Shown: piece after piece, positions 27,637 through 36,083 of the stretch
Numbering within the stretch: position 1 is the stretch's first letter
Layout of the letters: every line of letters starts with the position of its first letter
DNA from: Bermanella sp.
Lineage (GTDB): Bacteria; Pseudomonadota; Gammaproteobacteria; Pseudomonadales; Oceanobacteraceae
DNA: 45,480 nt
Direction of reading: 5' to 3'
Assembly (NCBI GenBank): GCA_029938135.1
Contig: JAPYOO010000008.1
Span: 1 to 45,480 of the forward strand
The notes under the pieces: model-generated
The model's input: only the letters and a program-made list of their open reading frames with translations
What the model was told of the DNA's origin: nothing
The model's database searches: none
Translations under genes and position numbers: made by a program

Positions 27637-28815
27637 ATGAAAAATACACTTAACCTATTTGTTACAAACTTTGTGTTTTGCGCTTTGTTATCTCTAGCCG
27701 TGCAAGCCGCGGCTCAACAAGACGCCACTCAAAGTGTGCTACCTGCAATAGTGCACCTGCAGGGAGTAGGAAGTATTGCAGGTATAGGCATACAAGGAAA
27801 AAATTTAGGCGATGATGACTTTTCTGCATTAGCTATGGCGGCTGCAGGGGATGCTCAGGGCGCACTTTTGTCAGTGTCTGAGCTACCTTGGGCCAACGGG
27901 TCCCTATCTCTTACTACAGCATTGATCACCGACATCACCCTAGATACTCAATATGCTCGTGGCACCAACACCACCACAGAATATGAGCAACACCTCAACG
28001 GACTGGCTCAGTTTGCCCGCCTTAATACTCGCATAAACCCGCAACAACATTGGTACGCAAACGTAGGAATAAGCTTAGTGTCATTAGAAGGTTACAGCGA
28101 TCGCCATGGAGTTGATATTGTTATCAATCAAGCGGGCCTGCACGACGTATTTACCACTATGGCAGCCGTGGGCATAAACTATGACAAACAAGCATTATCC
28201 AATAACACACCAGGGATAAAAGCCAACATTGAATTGGCCAGTTTATTATTTCGCGCCGGTCAAAGTGATCAAGCGCAACTAAACTACAGCACCAGTTATA
28301 TCTACCCCATTAACGATGCAACAAAACTCACAGGCTATATTCGTGGCAGCCACGGGTTTGTACTGGCTAAAAAATCTGACTACGATCAAGTCTCTGAGGT
28401 GTTGGCTGAAATAGATGGCCAATGTGATACGGCAGCCTGTACTGAACTTGAAAATGATTTGGCTAACTACATTGTAAAGGGTAACAAAAATGGTAATGCA
28501 CAAGCGTTGGGCGGCGCCTACGGTTTACGCAGTTACAGCGAACAATATATTAAAGGGGCTAATACATTATTAGAGGGGATAGAACTGGCTATAACCTTGC
28601 CCGTTGTGATGAAAGCAGGCAATAGCATTGAACTGGTGTCTTTTGTTGAAGCCGGACAAGCCAATGATGCACTTTCAGAATTAGTAAACGATTCCCTTTA
28701 TAGCCTAGGTGCCGGCGCACGTTTTAACATTGGAAACGTGCCCATTCGCTTAGAAGCGGCCGTGGGCAGTGATGACACACAAGCTTGGTATTTAACTGCA
28801 GGTAAACGCTGGTAG
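27637..28815 (+). CDS. Outer-membrane beta-barrel protein, signal peptide, possible Omp85-like C-terminal region
   Basis: Signal peptide MKNTLNLFVTNFVFCALLSLAVQAAA; C-terminus LYSLGAGARFNIGNVPIRLEAAVGSDDTQAWYLTAGKRW typical of beta-barrel strands. Confidence 0.6.
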   Translation: MKNTLNLFVTNFVFCALLSLAVQAAAQQDATQSVLPAIVHLQGVGSIAGIGIQGKNLGDDDFSALAMAAAGDAQGALLSVSELPWANGSLSLTTALITDITLDTQYARGTNTTTEYEQHLNGLAQFARLNTRINPQQHWYANVGISLVSLEGYSDRHGVDIVINQAGLHDVFTTMAAVGINYDKQALSNNTPGIKANIELASLLFRAGQSDQAQLNYSTSYIYPINDATKLTGYIRGSHGFVLAKKSDYDQVSEVLAEIDGQCDTAACTELENDLANYIVKGNKNGNAQALGGAYGLRSYSEQYIKGANTLLEGIELAITLPVVMKAGNSIELVSFVEAGQANDALSELVNDSLYSLGAGARFNIGNVPIRLEAAVGSDDTQAWYLTAGKRW

Positions 28816-28912
28816 CGTGCATGCCTTACTGTTAGTTTAAAGCGCCACCCATTAAGCCAGCTATTTATTAGTAATACACCGTATTCACACTGCCTAAAAC
28901 ACATCTTCATTA

Positions 28913-29713
28913 TCACATTTTTTGCTGCACACCATATTGTTTCATTATTTTAGAGAATGTCCCGCTTAAGCGGATTGTCTTCAAACCAAGGTTAAAGTCC
29001 CTCAATATTTCTTGATATTTAGGACCGGCTTTGGAAAACGCTACAAACGTGTCTTCACTCTCAACCACCACACCCACCTCTTCTATGGCATTTACGTTAG
29101 GGTATTTTTTATTTAACAGGTACTGCATCACCATCTGATCCATTAATGTGAATTCAATCCGCCGTTTAACCAGTTTATCTACATTTAACTCATCACGGCT
29201 TACCTCTTCAATTTTAACATCAACCCATTTTAAAGCGTCTGGTTGAGCGTATCCCCGAACTACTCCTAAGGTATAAGGCTGTAAACTGTTAAACCCGCTA
29301 AAATCAAACTTAAAATCCTTATGTTTAAAAAGCACGGTATTATTTACACCAATAGGCTGTGAAAAGGCCAGCCAGCTTTGACGCGCAGGCCTAAACCAAA
29401 TACCCAAAATACCGTGATAGCGGTCGGCCTTACTTTCAACCAAGAGTCTTGTCCATGGTAAATAGGTTAATTTCAATTGATAACCCGATACGTTAAAAGC
29501 TGCACGGGTGATGGCCACTAAAAAACCATCACCTGCTATTTCAGGCGTTGTGTAGGGTGGAAACACAGTGGTAACTAAGGATACTGTTTTAGGGTTAAGT
29601 GCCACTGAAGGAGTTTGCGACCAGCAAAAAGGCGTAAAGAAGATTAAAATGATCACAAAAGACGCGCCATACTTAAACCGCCGGCCATGTGTCTGCATCA
29701 TAATCTGGCCCAA
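28913..29713 (-). CDS. Transporter substrate-binding domain protein (SBP_bac_3-like)
   Basis: Signal peptide; VTTVFPPYTTPEIAGDGFLVAITRAAFNVSGYQLKLTYLPWTRLLVESKADRYHGILGIWF. Confidence 0.85.
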   Translation of the reverse strand: MGQIMMQTHGRRFKYGASFVIILIFFTPFCWSQTPSVALNPKTVSLVTTVFPPYTTPEIAGDGFLVAITRAAFNVSGYQLKLTYLPWTRLLVESKADRYHGILGIWFRPARQSWLAFSQPIGVNNTVLFKHKDFKFDFSGFNSLQPYTLGVVRGYAQPDALKWVDVKIEEVSRDELNVDKLVKRRIEFTLMDQMVMQYLLNKKYPNVNAIEEVGVVVESEDTFVAFSKAGPKYQEILRDFNLGLKTIRLSGTFSKIMKQYGVQQKM

Positions 29714-30164
29714 CCTCTTAAATAGTAAACACTATGATCAAATGTGTATTTTTAATAATTGTAGCAACTAATTAAGGCCCCACCAGTTTAGGTAATATTC
29801 ACCGCATTTAAAAATGCGCCTTAAAGTAACGACTGATAATAATAAAAGGCCAACATTCATTCACCTTTCAATACATCGCGTTTGACTGTCAATAAACGCT
29901 TAATAAAACCCTTTGAGACATGCCGCTGAACACCCTGTATTCCAGTGTTTTAGTCTATCGCTCAAAGCAAGCAATACTATAGGGTTAACGGCCGGTTTGT
30001 TATGGCTTGGACATGTATTCAATCTCTTCAGGCACAATTTTTAACCTATAAAAATCAGCGAACAGACTTTACACAGCCCTGCTTTTTTTACTTCAAGTCA
30101 ATAAATGGTCAAATTTTATATATGCCCTAACCTTAAAGTACCTATACTTTAAAGTGGAGCTTTC

Positions 30165-32078
30165 ATGTGGAACGCACTGGCCATACGGCATAAGCTTTCA
30201 ATTGTGATTGGTGGCGCACTATTACTTAGCCTTTTAATATCAACCATTATCAGTAATAACGCCATGCGTGATATGGTGATGGGCCGCATGAAAATCCAAG
30301 AAATACCGGCCACCTTAAACTCAGTGGCCAACGCCATTGAAAAAGAGATCAATATTCCTTTGGCCATATCAAAGTCCATGGCACAAAATCACTTTACTAA
30401 TAAATGGATACGCCAAGGAGAGCCTGATACTTTACTGCCAGATGTAATTGAATATTTAAAAGTATCCAAAACTGAAAACAACGCTATTACCTCCTATATT
30501 GTTTCCGGTAAAACCAAAAATTACTACACGCCACAAGGGATTTCTCGGCAAGTTAAACCCGGTTCCGACGATTGGTTTTTTAACTTTATAAAAAGTAATA
30601 GAACGTATTCTTTAGACATAGATATAGATGTAAAACTTAAAAAAGCAGCTCTGTTTATTAATTATCGAACCACAGACGGCAGTAGCGTTGCTGGAATTGG
30701 CATGGGCATCAATCAGGTAGTGGATCTTGTTAAAAACTATCAGATAGGTGAAAACGGCTTGGTTTATATCACTGATCCTGAGGGTAAAATTAAAATTCAC
30801 CCAGACCCTTCGGTACAAAGTGATACTGATTTAAATACGTATTTGGGCGATAGCGTTACTAAGCGATTACTCAACAAAAAATCTACCCAAGTGTTAGAGA
30901 CCAACAAAAAAGAAGACGCTATTTTATCGGCCCAATACATTCCCAGCCTTAACTGGTTTATTGTGGCCCAAATCCCCACCGACGAAGTCACCGGCCCCAT
31001 TAATGCTTCCTCGTTAAAATTAGTTGGGTTGAACATTATTGTCGCCATACTATTAATTAGCGTGGGTCTTTGGGTGGCCATGGGGGTTGCAAAACCGGTA
31101 TCTAATGCGGCCAGAATGCTGAATACCATCGCTTCAGGAGATGCTGACCTTACACGACAAATGCCGGTTACCACTGGGGATGAAGTGGGTAGACTGGCAA
31201 AATCCTTTAACAATTTTATCTCTCAATTAAGGGTGCTTATTCAGTCTGTGAGTATTAATGCGGTAAGTGTTAGTGATGCCGCCCACGAGTTATCTGATGC
31301 AGCAAAATCCACCGAGCAGAATACCGAAAATCAGCAGCAAAGTGTTGATATGGTGGCCGCGGCCATTAATCAAATGGGGGCAACCGTTCAAGAAATTTCA
31401 AAAAATGCCCACGACACCGCCGATTCAGCTAAGCGTGCGGCCATTAACAGTCAAGATGGACAAGCCGTCGTAAACACGACCGTTACTGGTATTAACAGCT
31501 TGTACGATAAAGTACAAAGTGCCTCTGACGTAATTGAAACACTGGCCAAAGATGTTGGTGAAATCAGTAGTATTTTGGCGGTGATTCAAGGTATCTCAGA
31601 GCAAACTAATCTGCTTGCGTTAAATGCGGCCATAGAAGCGGCCCGCGCTGGCGAACAAGGCCGAGGCTTTGCAGTAGTGGCCGATGAAGTAAGAACGCTG
31701 GCTAAACGTACCCAAGAATCAACCGAAGAAATAAACAGCATGATTCACAAACTGCAAAATGGTGCACAAGAAGCCGTAAGCGCCATGAATGCCGGCATTG
31801 AAACCGCGCAAGATTCCGTGGCCAGTGCTGATTCTGCCGGCCAATCGTTGCTGCAAATTACCAATGCCATCAATTCCATCAGTGATTTAAGTATTCAAGT
31901 GGCCACTGCCACTGAACAGCAAAGCTCTGTCGTTGAAGACCTAAACAATCACATTTTAAACATTAAAGAGATGTCAGATAATACAGCCGAACAAACCCGT
32001 ACTATTAGTGATAAATGCGCCGCCCTTAACCAGTCGTCAGATACCTTAACGGGCCTTGTGAATAATTTTAAGATTTAA
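30165..32078 (+). CDS. Methyl-accepting chemotaxis protein with Cache-type sensor
   Basis: 637 aa; two TM, HAMP, and MCP signalling hairpin ([48 protein letters not shown]). Confidence 0.96.
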   Translation: MWNALAIRHKLSIVIGGALLLSLLISTIISNNAMRDMVMGRMKIQEIPATLNSVANAIEKEINIPLAISKSMAQNHFTNKWIRQGEPDTLLPDVIEYLKVSKTENNAITSYIVSGKTKNYYTPQGISRQVKPGSDDWFFNFIKSNRTYSLDIDIDVKLKKAALFINYRTTDGSSVAGIGMGINQVVDLVKNYQIGENGLVYITDPEGKIKIHPDPSVQSDTDLNTYLGDSVTKRLLNKKSTQVLETNKKEDAILSAQYIPSLNWFIVAQIPTDEVTGPINASSLKLVGLNIIVAILLISVGLWVAMGVAKPVSNAARMLNTIASGDADLTRQMPVTTGDEVGRLAKSFNNFISQLRVLIQSVSINAVSVSDAAHELSDAAKSTEQNTENQQQSVDMVAAAINQMGATVQEISKNAHDTADSAKRAAINSQDGQAVVNTTVTGINSLYDKVQSASDVIETLAKDVGEISSILAVIQGISEQTNLLALNAAIEAARAGEQGRGFAVVADEVRTLAKRTQESTEEINSMIHKLQNGAQEAVSAMNAGIETAQDSVASADSAGQSLLQITNAINSISDLSIQVATATEQQSSVVEDLNNHILNIKEMSDNTAEQTRTISDKCAALNQSSDTLTGLVNNFKI

Positions 32079-32561
32079 CTTAATTAAAGTGAACCCTTAA
32101 TACACATAACAAATCGCCATTACTAAAATAAGTAGATCCGATAGTGACCAGCGATCGAACATAAATCCAATTCTTGGGTAGCCATGCCTTTGAGCACAAG
32201 ACCAAATCCCAGCCGAGCCTCTAGCTGGATACTCTTAGGAGTCGCCGTAGAGACCTCCAAGCCAGCGCTTCTGCGCCACTTGAAAACACTTATTAAGAGT
32301 TATAACTTGATCGACCTGAGTCATCGGGTAAGAAAATACACATTCGCAATCCACTGAGACGTGAAAGGGTAAACAAAACAGGCACTAACGAATTTAACTT
32401 GTTAGATGTACGTGACTAATGGAATGATTTAACGTGGCATTGAATTTGTTTGCAGGGAGGTATTGGACAAGCTTATACGTTTTAATTATGAGCTGGGCCG
32501 TTTTTACACGAGTCTAATTTTAGTTTTTCTTGATACATATGGACTCAAGTGTTTTATACAT

Positions 32562-32598
32562 AAAAAAGCCTTTAGGCGTGAACCTAAAGGCTTTTTTT
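32562..32598. terminator. Strong bidirectional rho-independent terminator
   Basis: AAAAAAGCCTTTAGG-cgtgaa-CCTAAAGGCTTTTTTT perfect stem with A/T runs on both sides; just 3' of the minus-strand lipoprotein gene. Confidence 0.95.
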
Positions 32599-32613
32599 AT
32601 TACAGCCTAGAAA

Positions 32614-33270
32614 TTAGGCTTCTTCAGGCTTATTCAACAACTCAGCAATGATCTTGTTCATCTCTACAGGCATTTGTGCCAATACAGCGCTTTCAGCTAA
32701 AGTAATGTCTTTTTCGATGTAAGAAACGATTTTCTTTGTTTCCATATCCATTACGCCGCCAAAAGCCGTTACTTTTTTCATAAAAGGAATTTGCATGCCG
32801 CTGGCTGAATCAACATGTAAAACAATTACGTACTTGAAGTTGTAGTTAGGATCTTTAATAGCACCAAGATCTTTAAGCTTACCCGTAAGCATTTTCATTT
32901 TAGTGTCTAGATCTGTTGCATATTTTGCAGCAGAACCCGTCATTTCCATTTTGTCTTTTTTAGCTTGACGACGCATGTTTTCACCCAGCGTCCAAGATAA
33001 ATTACCCACTGCACTGTAAAGTTGCTGACCAGATATAACAGCAGCGCCGTATTCACTTAGTGCACCTGAAGAAATGGCTAAACCCGTTTTAAGGTTGTCA
33101 CCAGGAACGCCGTGCAAACTAATTGGAAAGATGAATGCAGGAGCGCTAGCGCTAACCGTTAAAGGGAATTCTTGGCCTGCATTACGCTTAGTCATTGAAG
33201 AACTACAGCCAGATAAAGCAGTGGCGAAAACAACAGCAGCTACAACAGCCACGCGGGAAAATAATTTCAT
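32614..33270 (-). CDS. Hypothetical lipoprotein
   Basis: MKLFSRVAVVAAVVFATALSGCSSS lipobox; ATG at 33270 preferred. Confidence 0.8.
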   Translation of the reverse strand: MKLFSRVAVVAAVVFATALSGCSSSMTKRNAGQEFPLTVSASAPAFIFPISLHGVPGDNLKTGLAISSGALSEYGAAVISGQQLYSAVGNLSWTLGENMRRQAKKDKMEMTGSAAKYATDLDTKMKMLTGKLKDLGAIKDPNYNFKYVIVLHVDSASGMQIPFMKKVTAFGGVMDMETKKIVSYIEKDITLAESAVLAQMPVEMNKIIAELLNKPEEA

Positions 33271-33833
33271 TTGATACATCCTTATATTTGGAGCGAACAT
33301 ATTAGTTTTGAATATCTAATAGTACAAATATATTAATGAAAAATAAGATTAATGCATTAGATGTTTTTCTGTATTGATTAAAATACATTTAAGCTCTTAA
33401 GTTATTCCCAGTGCAGTAACAAGTGATCCATATCACAAAAACACCACTTGTATCTAATCACTTACAAAATAAATCAGAGCACCATTGTTTATACTTACAA
33501 ACAATGAACACTAAAAATCACACTATAGTATTGATTCTAAATTCCCCATTAATGCTATCCACACATTAATTTGCGATACAACCCGCTGTTAATTCACTTT
33601 AATTTTTATTCGTGAAGAAGCGAATACACAATTAGAAACATAGAATCGTTATGATCAACAACATCAGTGGCGCCAACCACACATTAATAAATATTTTAAT
33701 CACAAAACAATACAATCCAAGGTAATATTCTCCCGTCAATTATAGAAAACGCTGTATAAATGAAACTGGCATCCATTTTATCGGTGGAGACAATTACCGT
33801 GTTATATGTAAGTTAATATAGAGAAATCTTTAG

Positions 33834-34415
33834 ATGAACGCTTCTTTAAAACGATTACAACGCTATTTAGAAGAAGAGCGAAAAAATGGAAACGCTTTTC
33901 CACAAGGGGCCGTTTTATGCACAGTTTCCAAAGATGGCGTCCCTCGCTCAAGGGTTGTTGGAACAATGTTTGATGATGAGTGGCGACCCAAATTCCATAC
34001 ATCACCTATATCAAGGAAAGTAGAAGACATTAAGCATACTTGTACAGCGTCATTGACCTACTCTTTTCAGAATTCATTACGGTCAGTTAGCATCGAGGGC
34101 ATTCTGAGTCCATTAGGAAAAGAAGAGCTGGATAGTGATTGGATGCTTTTCAATCTAGACTTTCGAAAACATTACCTAGCTTTTGGTAAAATATCCGGCC
34201 AAGTCATAAAGTCGTTAGATAAACTTAGGCTAAAACGCGACTCATTTGTTTCCGGAGAAGAAGCCACTCGACCAGAAAGTTTCATAGGATACAAATTTTC
34301 AATCATTAATAGAGTGTCCTTTTATACTGTGAAAGATGGGGACTTTGCAGAAAGCTTATCGTACGAAAAAGGCACTCAACAAGATTCATGGGTAGAAGTG
34401 CTACATATACCTTAG
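33834..34415 (+). CDS. Pyridoxamine 5'-phosphate oxidase family protein
   Basis: 193 aa; NAFPQGAVLCTVSKDGVPRSRVVGTMFDDEWRPKFHTSPISRKVEDIKHTCTASLTYSF and C-terminal PESFIGYKFSIINRVSFYTV typical of the PNPOx fold. Confidence 0.87.
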   Translation: MNASLKRLQRYLEEERKNGNAFPQGAVLCTVSKDGVPRSRVVGTMFDDEWRPKFHTSPISRKVEDIKHTCTASLTYSFQNSLRSVSIEGILSPLGKEELDSDWMLFNLDFRKHYLAFGKISGQVIKSLDKLRLKRDSFVSGEEATRPESFIGYKFSIINRVSFYTVKDGDFAESLSYEKGTQQDSWVEVLHIP

Positions 34416-34833
34416 CAACACACAGACAACCTCAAGTAGGGCAGGCATATTATCAAATACCCATAATGGCATGCCTTGACCTACGACTAACGCCAATATT
34501 AGTTACGAAAAAGCTGCCCCCCTTAAGTAAACAATCAATCAAAATAGTATGAATTAACCTCTTATTTATGACCAATTGCCATAAATAAGCACTGCTGGCG
34601 GTATTGGAGGGCTTATTGAGCAGATAACTTACTGTCTAAGTATCACTATTTTTGGCAAATACAGTTCAAATTTGTTAAAATATTTCTTAACGGCTTTAAT
34701 TAGCATCGATTCGGCTGTAGCGTACATCGTAATCTTAGTTCTATCAGATACAGCCAAATAAGCTTAACAAGACTAACCAGAGGTGGAATTCTTCGCTCTC
34801 TGGCTGGTTTAAACTATAAAAGAGGCATATTGA

Positions 34834-35100
34834 GTGCAAGAAAAAATTACCGTGGTAGTTGACTACCTAAACGAAGTAAAAACACGCTGCACCTTCAATG
34901 CGGCGGCTGAAGCACTAGGTATCACACCCCAAGCGCTGAAAAAGCACTTAGGTGATGCACGCCCAGAAGTTTCTTGGTTTGTAAGCCCTACATCAGGTGA
35001 GCCTATGCGCTACACCGACAGCGAAAAGCACCCTGAGCTATATCGCACAACACGTATCATTACGTCTTCAAAGGTTTTAAAACGTAACCTTGATCTGTAA
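34834..35100 (+). CDS. Small hypothetical protein with HTH-like segment
   Basis: 88 aa, GTG start; TFNAAAEALGITPQALKKHLG resembles an HTH. Confidence 0.65.
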   Translation: MQEKITVVVDYLNEVKTRCTFNAAAEALGITPQALKKHLGDARPEVSWFVSPTSGEPMRYTDSEKHPELYRTTRIITSSKVLKRNLDL

Positions 35101-35508
35101 TTAGTTAAAAAGGCGCTTAAGACCGATCGGTTACGGCGTCGTTTTAACTTAGCGGTACATTCAACGCTGTAATTTTCAAGCGTCTTTGATACCTACCGCT
35201 GCTCCCCCTATTTTTACCTTTACTGACCCTCTAAACGTTATACTAACCATACTGGCAACAAACCTAACTGCCAGACACGCACCTTGTTATTTTCACTTTC
35301 TGCTTTTTTCACCGCTCCCCCAAAGACTACTGACCCAATATTAATTTTTTAATACAAATACTAATGATGCAACCATTTACAGGCCTTACCTGCTAAGCTC
35401 ATTTGGAATTTTAAGCCCATTAAATTCAGTGGCATCTCATAACGTGACAAACGGCTAAACGTGATTGCATATTAAGCGCACACTCGTGCTTTATACTAAG
35501 GATATGAA

Positions 35509-35925
35509 ATGAATATCAGCAAATACCCTCTTCATGGCTCTTGCCAGTGTGGCGGTGTCTCCTACACTCTTTTAGAAGCCCCACAAATGGTCGTTGCATG
35601 CCACTGCAAGGAATGCCAAAAGCTTTCAACCAGTGCATTCAGTATCACGGCCATGGTTAATTCACGTTCAGTGGAATTTAAAGGTGAGATGTCGCAATGG
35701 AATCGCCCAGCAGACAGTGGCAATATAAGCGCTGCAAAATTTTGCCCAACCTGCGGTAACCGCATATATCACTTTAATCCAGCCGAACCCGAAAAAATTA
35801 AACTTAAGCCCAGCAATCTTGATGACACCTCAATAATTGACCCAACCGTTCATGTTTGGTTGAGCGAAAAACAAGATTGGGTAAAGATACCAGCGGGCGT
35901 TAAAACCTTTGACAAGCAGCCTTAA
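35509..35925 (+). CDS. GFA family (glutathione-dependent formaldehyde-activating / CENP-V-like) zinc protein
   Basis: HGSCQCGGVSYTLLEAPQMVVACHCKECQKLSTSAFSITAMV ... FCPTCGNRIYH Cys pattern. Confidence 0.93.
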   Translation: MNISKYPLHGSCQCGGVSYTLLEAPQMVVACHCKECQKLSTSAFSITAMVNSRSVEFKGEMSQWNRPADSGNISAAKFCPTCGNRIYHFNPAEPEKIKLKPSNLDDTSIIDPTVHVWLSEKQDWVKIPAGVKTFDKQP

Positions 35926-35960
35926 AAAAAGTCAATAAAGCGCTCCACAGCTTTCTTTTT

Positions 35961-35980
35961 AAGCGTGTGACACGCTTTTT
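35961..35980 (+). terminator. Rho-independent terminator after GFA gene
   Basis: AAGCGTG-tga-CACGCTT followed by TTT. Confidence 0.7.
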
Positions 35981-36083
35981 CCCATGATCAATTTCATAAA
36001 ACGTACAGCCCATAGAAAACTCTCGCAATACACGAAAGGAAAACAAACATACACTTTTAAAGTTTTACACACGCAAAAAACCT

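Noticed and set aside
30095-30140. FliA-type promoter upstream of the MCP gene
   Set aside because: The -35-like and GCCCTAAC elements do not have correct spacing or enough matches.
30797-31213. 138-aa minus-strand ORF within the MCP gene
   Set aside because: Antisense to a well-conserved MCP coding region; low-complexity shadow ORF.
32463-32651. 62-aa plus-strand ORF
   Set aside because: Runs through the perfect terminator hairpin at 32562-32598 and into the 3' end of the convergent gene; not credible as coding.
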